Source of the DNA: Cepaea nemoralis
Lineage: Eukaryota > Mollusca > Gastropoda > Stylommatophora > Helicidae
Assembly: GCA_014155875.1 (NCBI GenBank)
Contig: JACEFZ010018155.1
Location: forward strand, 1 to 64,000
DNA: 64,000 bases
Reading direction: 5' to 3'
In this document: positions 53,857 to 64,000 of the stretch, piece after piece
How positions within the stretch are numbered: the stretch's first letter is position 1
Layout of the letters: the number at the start of each line of letters is the position of its first letter
Notes under the pieces: model-generated
Database searches by the model: none
Told to the model about the DNA's origin: nothing
Seen by the model: the letters and a program-made list of their open reading frames with translations, nothing else
Translations under genes and position numbers: made by a program

Positions 53857-53965
53857 GGTGCCCCCCACAATCCTGCCCAGCGGGTACCATGCTCGGTCGT
53901 CAAACCAGTTCAAGAAATTGTAGAATCCATTTTCTACCATGTAGTGAGTTGCTCGATAGTTGAAC
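53857..53965 (-). CDS. STT3B: STT3B exon A (first exon inside the window)
   Basis: It encodes [19 protein letters not shown] then [17 protein letters not shown]. The first base completes the Trp codon of FDPW, so the upstream exon carries the catalytic Asp. [12 protein letters not shown] is a core STT3 luminal-loop motif. The acceptor is CACTTATAG and the donor GTAAGT. The length is 109 nt, phase 2 in and phase 0 out. No upstream exon was found before base 64000. Confidence 0.98.
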
Positions 53966-54019
53966 CTATAAGTGAAGAATGTACGTTGTTAATATCATTC
54001 CACATGGTGAACTAAAAGT

Positions 54020-54320
54020 AAGTTAGTTGCAAATTCTTTACAGGATGTCGTTGTCAACCCCAGCATTTTTGTTGGCTGTGATTTCTTGGAAAGTTTACAT
54101 TCAGCAGATTATGGTGAACTAACTAAAGACAAGAGTCGCTGGCAAGGAGTTGAGGACATTAGAGGTGTCACTGCATATAGTCACACATGTCTAACTGGGA
54201 CCCATAAGGGAGGCAAAGAATATAACAGTACAACCTGCCATGCACGTCATTGGAGGCAAATAAGGAGGGTTGGCTTTAGACTGGCTGTCTCATCCTGCAG
54301 AAGACTTCAATGGACTTGGT
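54020..54320 (-). repeat. SINE family D with extra segment
   Basis: TTAGTTGCAAATTC, TTTACAGGATGTCGTTGTCA, CCCCAGCATTTT and GTTTACATTCAGCA, then the CCATAAGGGAGGCAAAG ... CTGCCATGCACGTCATTGG block also seen at 47490-47600. Confidence 0.7.
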
Positions 54321-54629
54321 GTTAAGAGCCTATGCTTCACTGAGAGACACAAGAATTAATGAATCACCAAACAATAAGAAAGGAAGGAGAAGTGCCCGGA
54401 TAAGCGAACGGTAAAATATGGAACAGTGACAGACTATACTAAATAAGGACATGAGGGACAGCGGAACAGAGTGCACAAAAAGGGTGGAAAACATAGCAAC
54501 ACGTAAACAACAGGCGAAGCATCAGCTGCATGCTAACAGCACCGCACTTCCACCCACATACGCTAATGATGTGCATGTATGCAGTAAGAGAGAAATGTAG
54601 CCCAAATGAGGCTGGGTCACACTAGTGAT

Positions 54630-55300
54630 GGGGAGGAGGGGGTTTGGAAGTTAAATGACACTGTTGGATATTGAGGCCAGGAGGGGAGAGTGATCCCAAC
54701 TGGATAATGAGATAGTTTTCCAAAGTCTTATGATCTCGTTCATGCGATGCGCAAAATTTGATAGTGGTGACCTGTATGTCAGCCATGCTGCAGTGGTTAG
54801 AACTGTTGAAATGCATGGATACCGGTTATGGGTGCCACTGTTGACATCCGAGCAAGTGCTGCCTACATCTGTCAGCCAAGCGTAAGCCTGTTTCACCGAG
54901 ATATTTCATGCCACAATGTGTGCAGATGATAGCATAAATAACGTTGCGGTTTGTGCAGGAGAAACCCTCAAGGATGTAAAAAGTGGTCTTAGGGAATGCC
55001 ACACTAGGAGTTTGACAGATATGTGGGCAGGTTTTGGAATGAGGTCGAAGACAAGTCAGAATGAGAATTGGGAGGTTGGGATAGACTGGTATAGACCAGC
55101 ACATTCCTGAGGTTACAATCCCACCTGTTATCCAGCAGGGGACCTCAAAGATAACCTCACAAGTGATAGGGTCTGCCTGGAGAATGGACAAGTCTCTCAA
55201 GAAGATATTCTTGGCAGTAATATTATGGGGATGAAATGTGAGTGATGAAAGATGATTGAGAGTTGAAAGGCAGAAGAGCAAAAAGAAGAAGAAAAAAGAA
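54630..55300 (-). pseudogene. Penelope-like element fragment (GIY-YIG domain)
   Basis: The minus frame gives TCPHICQTPS, then NVIYAIICTHCGMKYLGET with GLRLADRCRQHL, a GIY-YIG endonuclease as found at the C-terminus of Penelope-like retroelements. A neighbouring frame continues FNSSNHCSMADIQVTTIK and LENYLIIQLGSLSPPGLN, the usual end. One frameshift lies between. Only the last third of an element is present; no reverse transcriptase core. Confidence 0.8.
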
Positions 55301-55664
55301 GACAACAAAGAAGACGAGGAAGAAGACTGCAAATAATGACAGTTTTCTCTAGTACTGCAAATGACAGAAATGAGCATGTTTTAATTATTACTTATCGACT
55401 AGCTCAGTTAAAACAATTATTAGCTTAGTAACACAGGCAGTCTAGCATACAGTATATAACATTTACATTCTATGAGTGAACTATGAAACATTGCTGACTG
55501 TAACAGAACCCACTAAATATTTGATAGGCAGGACAGATATGAGAGAGGGGGTCGGGATGGGGGAGCGGGGGGAATGAAGTGACAGAAAGAAAAAGACAGA
55601 GAGAAACCGACGGGACACACATACATGCACACACTAGTGCGTGCGCACGCACACACACAAAACA

Positions 55665-55792
<128 letters not shown>

Positions 55793-55984
55793 TGAGACCA
55801 ATAAGCAGAAAGAGACAGACAGACAGACAGACAGTCAAAGAAACACAGAGATTGACAAACAGTTGAGAGACATAAAATATTCAGACAGGGCTAGATACAC
55901 ACACTGAAAAATATAAACAGAAACAGAGAAAGAAACAGAGGAACAAACATGCAAACACACAGAACGAGTAAGAGTAGGAGAAAG

Positions 55985-56229
<245 letters not shown>

Positions 56230-56669
56230 GAACTGTGAGATTCATCTTACCAACCACAAGAAAACAGCTTGCGTGCATCCTAGTGCCTAAGACCATGTCA
56301 CTTGAGTGATTAGCACAGCCTTCACCGGGCCATTTATAGATTTTACCAACATTACATTGTGCGTTTTATTTTTATACTCAAATAATGTCAGATAAGTGTC
56401 AAACCAAATGCTGTTTTTTTTTATGTGCAGGTTGAACGACAGCTATTTTTGGCCAATAGTTTTAACACTGAAGTTCGTAGCCTCAAGACAATACTAAGTG
56501 TGTGAAAGAGGAAGGCAATTAGGATGCCGATATATAATACTGTTCCGTGACTATTGTTAAAGATATTCAGTTGTGTTTTGTCAGTAGGTGATGGGGGAGG
56601 GGAGAAGAGGCAGTAAGAGAAAGAGAGAAACAGGGATACAGAGAAACAGAAAGAGACCTCATTACACAA

Positions 56670-56815
56670 AAGTACCTCAGGAGTGGGTTCGCTTGATGGC
56701 CAGGGACAACAGTAATAAGGAAAGCTAATCCACAAGCAAAATTCAGTTCTGTGCACTAGAAGTAGTAGCCTGTATACGGACTACGCTTGAGTTCATAGCC
56801 AGCGAACGCAAGAAA
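56670..56815 (+). repeat. SINE family C, 3' portion
   Basis: AAGTACCTCAGGAGTGGGTTC, AATAAGGAAAGCTAATCCAC, CACTAGAAGTAGTAG and GAGTTCATAGCCAGCGAACGC. Confidence 0.8.
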
Positions 56816-56819
56816 ACAA

Positions 56820-57410
56820 CATACAGATACACACAAACACATACATGGATATGAACGGGAAAAAATATACAACAGTGAATATACAGACTCATATTAATAC
56901 ATACACACACACACATTCAGACACACAGCTATATAAGCACACATTTAGTAGGTATTACATAGCTATATATGCATATATTTAGTCGATTTTAAATATGTAC
57001 ATTTAATACTGTTAACGGTAATGCAATATGGTAATACTAGCTGAATTAAAAATGGCATATAGACAATATAAGTATGTATTGAAAACAACTTTCAATTGAA
57101 TGAGCAGGGACTCGTAATTTTCAGGCTGCGTGGAAAATAGTTCCATAAATAAGCAGCTTGTTTTCTATAAATCTAAATTAAGTAGAAAATGTAATATGCT
57201 TAGCCATTGCCTGTTTGAAACTCTGGTTGAATAAACTGTAAATGATAATTTGTAGTATTTTAAGATAGGTTGTTAACCATTTTGAAAAAGAAAACGTTAC
57301 TTAGCTAGCCAAATAATAGATTGCTTTCAATGTGCCTTATGCCGGAGACTAGATTTAGAGAAGAAGAGAACAAAGTCAACTAAAATTCTGATTTGCATCA
57401 ATTATCCCTA
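56820..57410. other. AT-rich stretch, nothing recognised
   Basis: CA-rich then AT-rich DNA. No coding block or repeat family recognised. Confidence 0.5.
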
Positions 57411-57570
57411 ACTCTTTTTTGTGTTCACTAATTTTGAACTTAAGCATAGTCCATACACGTGCTACAACATCTAGTGCACCGGACTGATGTTTGCGTGTGG
57501 ATTGGCTTTCCCTATTACCAGTGTCCCTCGCCATCAAGGAAACCCACTCCGACTTCCGAGGCATTTGAAG
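57411..57570 (-). repeat. SINE family C, minus-strand 3' portion
   Basis: TTTTTTGTGTTCACTAATTTTGAAC then GTCCATACACGTGCTACAAC, GGATTGGCTTTCCC, TATTACCAGTGTCCCTCGCC and CCCACTCCGACTTC are reverse-complement family C landmarks. Confidence 0.75.
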
Positions 57571-57658
57571 TAACTTCATGTTAAATGTCTGTCATCAAAA
57601 GGCCTAATATATTATGCTCATTAACATCAACTATTAGCAATGTGTCAATGCAGTGTCC

Positions 57659-57800
57659 TTCTTCTTCTGCGTTCATCTGGATTGGTTTTTTTCCCCCCAG
57701 ACGTAATTACATTGTGCCTGTTTACAGTAGAGCTGCGATATTGCGCCTTTAGGCCGGCACATCCGACATCCGGCATTTGTTGACCAGGTTAACCTTCCTG
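57659..57800 (-). repeat. SINE family E copy
   Basis: CTTCTTCTGCGTTCATC, TTACATTGTGCCTGTTTACA, TTTAGGCCGGCACA and TTGTTGACCAGGTTAACC match the other two copies. Confidence 0.85.
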
Positions 57801-58435
57801 AAATATATAGTGTTCAAGACATAGCTAATGTCTGTAGCTGTAGTTGTACTGAAGTTAATTTGCATGTGGTTACCATTGCTCCATTAAATAAGACAATCTG
57901 TTCTTGTATGGAATGCCCCACCTCATTCAATTCTTGCTGAAAGGAAGATAGTTTATTAAAATGCAGACACTGTGGATCTAGTGTTGAGTCGCAGGCACAC
58001 AATTAGTCAGATGTCTGGAGTGTGAAAGTTATTGGAAGGACAGCATTTGTCTACCAGATGCAAATGGAGTTACTAAATGCAATATGTTAACAGTTTTAAT
58101 TACTGTTAATTTGCGTAAGATAATACAAAACAGGCAAACATCTAATCAATGTTTGCAAAAGTTTATATACATCATTGCTAGTATCTTTTCAAAGCTTATA
58201 TTCATGTTATGTTTCTGACACTTGCAGATGACCTGCATCATTCTGAAGCTCTCTTCATCTTCTGTTATTAACACTCGGTCGTCAGCAAATAATCACCCAG
58301 ACTGACTGTCAACTATTAGATCATTGTTAATTAAATTCTATAATGATATCTTATGTATGAGTTTTTCTATTGCTTTTGACAGCAAGGGTAGTCAGGGAAA
58401 AGATCTAAAGTTACCCAAGATATTATTGTCAGCTG
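57801..58435. other. Stretch with one small open frame, nothing recognised
   Basis: A 62-codon minus frame (57814-58002, QELNEVGHSIQEQIVLF) has coding-like composition, but I do not recognise it. It could be transposon debris. Confidence 0.3.
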
Positions 58436-58719
58436 AGCCAAGTTTAAGTAGAGGATGGCAGTTGTACATGCAGATGGAAACGGTGAAGTCGATGTCTGTG
58501 GTTTAGAGCCAAGTTTAAGTAGAGGATGGCAGTTGTACATGCAGATGGAAACGGTAAAGTCGATGTCTGTGGTTTAGAACCAAGTTTAAGTAGAGGATGG
58601 CAGTTGTACATGCAGACGGAGACGGTAAAATCAATGTCTGTGGCTTACAACCAAGTTTAAGCAGAGGATGGAATTTGTACATGCAGACGGAGACGGTGAG
58701 GTCTGTGTCTGTGGTTTAG
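58436..58719. repeat. 71-bp tandem repeat, four copies
   Basis: CCAAGTTTAAGTAGAGGATGG and CAGTTGTACATGCAGA(T/C)GGA recur every 71 bases; the last copy is the most diverged. Confidence 0.95.
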
Positions 58720-58884
58720 GAGTAGTGTGAGTAGCTTCACAATTTTAAATACTGCTGCAGGGCATTGGTAAACACCATTTTGCATTGACAATGCAAGAGT
58801 TAGTATGTCTGCCTGGACAATCACAAACAGTAAAATATAATGGGGTTGATTGCGACATCCTGGAAAAGGACATACAAGTAACTT

Positions 58885-59290
58885 TAAGGTCAGCGTGGCC
58901 GATGGGATAAAATTGCTTGCCGTAAACTTCCGGTGTGCTGAAGGCAAGATAGCAAGTTCAACCCCTACACAGGTCAGTGAATTAGTTGCATATACAATAC
59001 AGGATGTTGCAGTAAACACCAGCATGTTTTGTTGTGTTCTCTTGGCGAGTTTACGTTCAGTAGTTTGCCATTGTTTTCTAATGACCGGCACAAATACCAT
59101 TTTGTAAAAAACCAACACAAGGCGGTTTGCTGCCAAATCACCTGCAGGTGTGATTTGAATGCGGGTATGTGGGATTACAAACTGCATCCGTTACCCCTAC
59201 TGCCCTACACCGGTCAGTTGGACTAAAATAACACCTACCTCAGAAGTTGGAGTGGGTTTGCCTGCTGGCCAAGAACATGTGTAAATGGGA
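58885..59290 (+). repeat. SINE family C split by a SINE family D
   Basis: The family C head (GCGTGGCCGATGGGATAAAA, CTTCCGGTGTGCTGAAGGC, GTTCAACCCC) is interrupted at 58978 and resumes at 59203 with GGTCAGTTGGACTAAAATAA and AGTTGGAGTGGGTTTGCC. Confidence 0.85.
58979..59202 (-). repeat. SINE family D nested in family C
   Basis: A 224-bp copy flanked by a 16-bp target duplication, CCCTACAC(A/C)GGTCAGT (58963-58978 and 59203-59218). This fixes the family D ends: AATTAGTTGCATAT on the left and a tRNA-like segment (GATTTGAATGCGGGTATG ... TTACCCCTACTG) on the right. Confidence 0.88.
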
Positions 59291-59299
59291 AAACTCTCT

Positions 59300-59330
59300 T
59301 CCCCCCCCCCCCCCCCCCCCCCCCCCCCAC
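59300..59330. repeat. Poly-C tract
   Basis: About 30 consecutive C. Confidence 0.97.
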
Positions 59331-59417
59331 CTCACCACACACAAAGCAGTCCAGCATGGATTACGCTCAAGTTCAAAGCACACACATGAACAAATAAAAC
59401 TAACTTTTAGCGACTAA

Positions 59418-59500
<83 letters not shown>
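59418..59500. repeat. (GA)n microsatellite
   Basis: About 40 GA dinucleotides without interruption. Confidence 0.97.
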
Positions 59501-59502
<2 letters not shown>

Positions 59503-60230
59503 TAGATGAACGAACAAACAAATGTTTTCAAAGGATCACAAATTGGGCACGCAGGCCTGTCTTACATTCAACCCTTCCAATCGTATATCAATTAACTATC
59601 GTGCATGTTACATTTACAGAAAAAAAACATTGCCAATATGAATCTTGTGAACATAAACAATACATTACTATGTTATGAGGCAGACAGGCACCCACCAACC
59701 CACTCATGTATAATCACATTCATACATACACACATCATTTACACGCTCTCAGTTACAGACCCACTCACTAACTCACATATACCCTCTCACAATCATAAAC
59801 ACACTAACAAACATATACTCATACATACATTCTCTCTTTCAGATGGAAGAGTATATGTCAATGTGTCTGTAATGCTAGTGCTGCATTAAATTCACCGCTA
59901 GCTATATTTTATAGATGTACTCTACAGCTTTATACTCCTTGTCCACTTCAATGACTACTTTTGTTCCCATGTCTCCAACAGCCCAAGTGTTTTCTCCCTT
60001 ATCTATGTGAATGTATGTGCAAGCTGTGTACAAGTGCTGACAGAAGAGCTTTGATTCTGTAACTATGTCATCCTAAATCTACATGCAGAGTGGTTAAGAG
60101 GTATGACATTTGCTCTACCTCAAGCAAGCTGGGTTCAATTCATGGTGTGGACTTATGTGGATATGTATAAAATAAGAATAAGATATGCTCTCCACTGCAA
60201 CATACGGATATGAGTCGTGGACCATTTCAC
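59501..60230. other. No gene seen; CA-rich in part
   Basis: An ACA/CATACA-rich tract at about 59690-59830 makes a 94-codon plus frame of biased composition. Nothing else recognised. Confidence 0.45.
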
Positions 60231-60235
60231 AATCA

Positions 60236-60370
60236 TTCTGAACCAAGTCAAGGATGTTAGGTCAATATTTTTGTCCAATTGTCCGGTGTAGGGGCTGAAC
60301 CCCTTACCTCGTCATTAGCACACCGGATGTTTAGGAAAACTCGTTCTTATCCATATCAGCCATGGTGACC
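60236..60370 (-). repeat. SINE family C, minus-strand 5' portion
   Basis: AACCAAGTCAAGGATG, TAGGGGCTGAACCCCTTACC, TTAGCACACCGGATGTTTA and TATCAGCCATGGTGACC on the plus strand are reverse family C landmarks, including the B-box region. Confidence 0.8.
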
Positions 60371-60384
60371 TACACAGCCCTTTT

Positions 60385-60610
60385 AAAGTCTTTAAAGTTG
60401 AGAGGATCGAATTCATTGCACCAGGTTTTATCCCACAGGGTGGCCTGCCGAAAGCGTCGCAAAATGCACAAACTCTGTAGCTCCAGCGACAACCTACAGG
60501 AGTCGCCGAGAAAAATGCACTCGTGGACTGAAAGTCGCAGCCCGGAATCAAACCCACGACCTTCGGTGCACATGACAGACGACTTGACCAGTTCGAACGG
60601 AGACTCCCCC
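60385..60610 (-). repeat. SINE family B, minus strand
   Basis: GAATTCATTGCACCAGG, TTTTATCCCACAGGG, CGACAACCTACAGGAG, CGGAATCAAACCCACGACC and GAGACTCCCC in reverse family B order. It joins the preceding SINE C almost directly. Confidence 0.85.
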
Positions 60611-61074
60611 TCATTGCCCTTATGATAACCAACACCCACGTTTTGCACACCCTGTCTGCATACTGCAAGTCAGTCACAGCCCTGATGATGGTAGACAACC
60701 AACACCCAGTGCAGACATCCCAAGTGTATGCCTGCTGCAGTTTGCTGAGGCTGCTGCTATCCATCGCTGGCACCCACCACTGTACAAACCACAAGACATG
60801 ATCAGTTTGTGACCATCCTGGTAACACAGGCAGTTACATTTGAGTGTTTGTGTTTGTATTTCTGCCAAAATTGTTCATAATTTGTTCATTTCATCTGTCT
60901 GTGGTATGCACCAGACAAACTACAGTGGAATATGCTAGGCAATAAACAGTGCAAGCTGTTGTTTGTGCCTGTTTGTTAAAACGTGACTTCAAATAACACT
61001 CTGCAATATACACACAACGTCCACACATTTATGTGACAATTAAGCAGCGACAGATGTTATTTTATAACTGTTTT

Positions 61075-61205
61075 TTTGCTGCGCTCGCTCGCTCGCTTTG
61101 AACTCAAGTGCAGTCCATAACACTACTTCTAGTAGTGCTGAACTGAATTTGGCGTGTGGATTAGCTTTACCTATAACCCACTACATCTTCAGAGGTACTT
61201 GTGAT
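61075..61205 (-). repeat. SINE family C, minus-strand 3' portion
   Basis: GCTCGCTTTGAACTCAAGTG, CACTACTTCTAGTAGTGCTG, GGATTAGCTTTACC and CTTCAGAGGTACTTG. Confidence 0.8.
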
Positions 61206-61424
61206 CTCAGATTGAGTATCACAGGGCTTGTTCAAAGCTAATTCATACTTGCCCTTTGCCTAACTAAGCAATAAATCGGCAACATGTGTTCAAACGTCAG
61301 AAAAGTTATCAGACCTCAGTAAAGATGGATGAGGGGTCATTTTCAATGACAATATTGGCTTTTTACCAATACAATGTATGTCACCGGTATTTGTGAATGC
61401 CTGTAATCACTAAGTAAGGAGCGG

Positions 61425-62220
61425 CGGTGGCACAGTGACTAGATGCTGGCCTGGGGGTCATGGGTTCAAGTCCACACTGGGATAGGTTTTTTAAAATTAA
61501 CCCGAGCTCCCAGGTCGACCCAGGTGCCAGGAAATGACTTGGAAGGTCAAGGCAGCTGATGCGATACTGTCACAGTCCTAACTACTAGCTCCGTTTAGCT
61601 CACTGGACTTGGACAGGCATATTACAACATCTACGACACATATACTAATAACACATGAATGCAATCGGAAACTGGCAGGAGCTATCTCCTGAACAATAAT
61701 TTATTACAATATATTACAAGCTGACAACATGGTCGCACTTCACGCTCAAACAATCGTTCACCACCAACAGCCACGCGCTAGCTCACAATGGCGATCTTTA
61801 CACTGTCGCCCGCATGATCATTCACAATCACAACTTCACATCATCCCGCACATATCACAGTTAGTACATTCCTCGAATATCACTACACAACGTTCATCTC
61901 CATCTATCCGTCACAACCACTATCGTTCTATCGTTCTCTAGATCTCCACACGTCCGTCCCTATTCGCTGCCTCACACACACTGACTCTCTCCTCGTTGAC
62001 CTTCCCACATCACGTGGCTCTGTTCACGGGCTTCTTGCCTGCCCGTCCGCTAGCCAAGCCGTGGTGTCTCTTACTGCCCTTTACCTCAGCTATGCTTACA
62101 CTGACTCTCGCTTACATACCGGCACTTACATTCTTCCTTACACATATAAGACCATGACAGATACTGACCACATCCCCGACCAATTGGTCTATGAAAATAT
62201 GGGTGCAGCACCATACATCT
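61425..62220 (+). repeat. SINE family A split by a solo LTR
   Basis: Head GCGGCGGTGGCACAGTGACTAG, B box CATGGGTTCAAGTCCACAC, body GAGCTCCCAGGTCGACCCAGG. It breaks at GATAC (61563-61567) and resumes at GATACTGACCACATCCCC (62160 on), as in the uninterrupted copy at 36850-37050. Confidence 0.82.
61568..62159 (-). mobile_element. Solo LTR (592 bp)
   Basis: Begins TGTCACAGTCC and ends GGACC-like ...ACCATGACA, giving TG...CA ends with short inverted repeats. It is flanked by a 5-bp GATAC target duplication inside a SINE. AATAAA on the minus strand near 61700 suggests minus orientation. There is no internal coding region, so this is a recombined LTR. It is unrelated in sequence to the 237-bp LTRs at 14861 and 23603. 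Confidence 0.78.
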
Positions 62221-62224
62221 AATG

Positions 62225-62470
62225 TGACTTTACAAAGTTAGTTGCATATCCTTTACAGGATGTTGCAGTCAACCCCAGCATTTTTTGGCTGTTTGTGATT
62301 TCTTGGCAAGTTTTTGTTCAATAGTTTGCCGCTGCTGTTTGAGTGGCCGGCACTGATACCATTTTATGAAAACCAATGCAAGATGCTCTGCTGCCAAATC
62401 ACCCACAGCTGTGTTTCAAATGCAGTATGAGAGATTATTAATTGCATTCATTAGGATTCACAAACTAATC
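62225..62470 (-). repeat. SINE family D copy
   Basis: AAAGTTAGTTGCATATCC, TTTACAGGATGTTGCAGTCA, CCCCAGCATTTTTTGGCTG, AGTTTGCCGCTGCTG, CTGCCAAATCACCCACAGC. Near full-length. Confidence 0.82.
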
Positions 62471-63310
62471 TGATGTTAGAGACACCGGTACAATATTTTT
62501 AAACAATTGGTGTTTCAATGTTAATAACTTAAGTTCTTAATGGGACGCAGGGAGATTGATGAGCTATGGTCAGGCATTGTATCAATGAAAACCTCTTTTC
62601 CGGGGGCATCGTGAGCAAACCCAAGCCTGGCAAATGAATGAAGGATCTTAAGTCTCAGCTGTGATGAAGCCAGCTGAGGACTACAAACTTTACATGCTGC
62701 GAGATTGCAAGAGAACATGCTGCGAGATTGCGAGAGACAGACAACAATTGCCCACGATGGAAATAAATCAGCCAATATCTCAAATTGTACAAGAATTGCA
62801 TTAACAGGGCTCTAACAACAATATAAATTCTCAGGATAATTAGCACTGGGGCTAACTGTTACAAACAACACATTAAGAATATAATTAACACTGGATCTTC
62901 TTCTTACATATATCTCTGAAGTGAATCTCGTTCTAAATAAAACCGGTTTTACATATGGGAGACTTTATACCCAGAGTGCTGGGAATAATGACACTGCATT
63001 ATTCACAGATTCGGATGGTCATGTGACTGGTCATGTGAGGTCACTGAGCATTTTTCTCAGTGCGACCAATCGACAGTACCACTGTGATAAAAAAAATGGG
63101 CACTCTTCCAAATAACTGTCCCAAATTATTTCCCTGTATCCCTTACAGGGCCTAATTAGGTGACTATGCTAGTTGCAATATGCTGATTCAGGGGCGATAA
63201 TTTATGTTTTCGCCAATTTTTGCCCATATTTAAGCATGGTTGGGTGCTCACCCTAACTCTGCTCCCCCGGCTACATAACAACATCATTTGGAACACCCTG
63301 AGTGCACTGA
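62471..63310. other. No gene recognised
   Basis: A minus frame at 62521-62775 and a duplicated CATGCTGCGAGATTGC (near 62693 and 62717) are the only structures seen. Neither supports a gene. Confidence 0.4.
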
Positions 63311-63314
63311 TATC

Positions 63315-63490
63315 GGTTCTTAGCTCAACACCAACATCATCATCAAGTGCCCTGCAACTGGCTTAGGCGTTCATGGCTCTCCACAGATCTCGGTCTTTGG
63401 TGTTCTGGATCAACTCCGCTGTTGATAATCCTCCATGCCCCTGTCTCCATCCATCCAGCATCATTTCTCTTGGTCTGCCTCTTATTTGGC
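63315..63490 (-). pseudogene. LINE 3' end fragment, minus strand
   Basis: The minus strand reads RGRPREMMLDGW then STAELIQNTKDRDLWRAMNA followed by a stop and a TGATGATGATG tail. This is the same 3' end type as 13320-13946, from a different copy. Confidence 0.75.
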
Positions 63491-64000
63491 AAATAAAATT
63501 CACGTTAAACAAAGACATTTATTGGATCCATCGATTCCAACACTCGATCACTCAGTCGAAAACATCAGCTATACAAGAACAGAATAATTAAATACAGAGT
63601 CAATGTCCCTTTTTTCTGAAATCATCTTTTTTAACAGCCCCAACATACGAGTTGAGTCTTTGAAATCAGAGGCAGCCCATCTGGAAATAGATTGCTTTGT
63701 GACTTTGTGTTTTCTAACTAACATATTCACACTTGTCTAAATAACAAAGTTTCTCAATGCATAAATAACATTCACATTATAACTATTATAGTATAAACAC
63801 TAAACAGCACTCTGCCTCACTTTGAGCTGGTTTTTAACCTTCAGGCTGTGATGGTAGTTTATTAACGGGGTGGGGTGGGAAGATCCATGCAAAAAAGGGT
63901 GTGACTTTCCATACCTGCGCAAATAAATGTATTGTTTATTATATCATACATTCTCTAAGTGTGCAGAAACATCTTCAGACACACTAGTGCATAAGTGCAC
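63491..64000. other. AT-rich right edge, nothing recognised
   Basis: No coding block, repeat family or splice-linked STT3B segment was recognised. The missing 5' exons of STT3B are not here. Confidence 0.5.

Larger units (their letters stand above)
4113..53965 (-). other. STT3B: STT3B gene span within the window
   Basis: The gene encodes the catalytic subunit of the oligosaccharyltransferase complex. This multi-pass ER membrane enzyme moves the lipid-linked glycan onto Asn in N-X-S/T sequons. Sixteen exons were placed by matching translated segments to STT3 motifs and checking GT/AG sites and phases. Fifteen of the sixteen lengths fit the expected phase exactly. The B paralogue is preferred over STT3A because segments such as [43 protein letters not shown] and [10 protein letters not shown] match the B type. 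The start, the first transmembrane helix and the FDPW-coding exon lie past base 64000. Introns are swollen by minisatellites and transposons; the K-L intron alone is about 17.6 kb. Confidence 0.95.

Noticed and set aside
60315..60827. 170-codon minus-strand frame
   Set aside because: It runs through a SINE B copy and its flank; the peptide follows the SINE sequence.

Overview
The window is metazoan nuclear DNA, most likely from a mollusc or another lophotrochozoan. It has small exons with GT-AG introns, tRNA-derived SINEs, 3' fragments of non-LTR elements, piggyBac-type MITEs, one complete Ty3/Gypsy retrotransposon and at least fifteen minisatellite or microsatellite arrays. The lineage is inferred from repeat style and exon similarity; no database was searched.

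One host gene dominates: STT3B, the catalytic subunit of oligosaccharyltransferase, on the minus strand. Sixteen exons (A to P, 53965 down to 6289) join in phase and give about 690 codons. They carry the conserved STT3 motifs: [31 protein letters not shown] and the DxxKxxxM helix. The 5' exons, including the one for the first catalytic Asp, lie beyond base 64000. The C-terminal exon is uncertain (candidate 4550-4728, AATAAA at 4113-4118). Exon M has one extra nucleotide that breaks the frame, either a real lesion or an assembly error.

Layout: 1-4100 is repeat-rich downstream DNA. 4.1-14.1 kb holds exons P to L with LINE and SINE debris. 14.86-23.84 kb is a Ty3/Gypsy element with identical 237-bp LTRs and a GAGG target duplication. 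23.84-31.83 kb is an array of about 109 copies of a 73-bp unit. 31.8-54 kb holds exons K to A among minisatellites, MITEs and SINEs. 54-64 kb is an upstream intron or flank with a Penelope-like fragment, GA microsatellites, nested SINEs and a solo LTR.

The most unusual signal is that several minisatellites are built from STT3B splice junctions. The 73-bp unit is the last 42 nt of exon K plus its GTAAGT donor and 31 nt of intron. The 40-bp array at exon G and the 34-bp array at exon J each repeat the acceptor plus the first exon bases. Other arrays start 12-18 nt from splice sites (exons O, K and D). The gene therefore carries more than one hundred extra splice-site copies in sense orientation. 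The 73-bp unit even has the form of a 36-nt frame-preserving microexon. Whether any are used can only be settled with transcript data.
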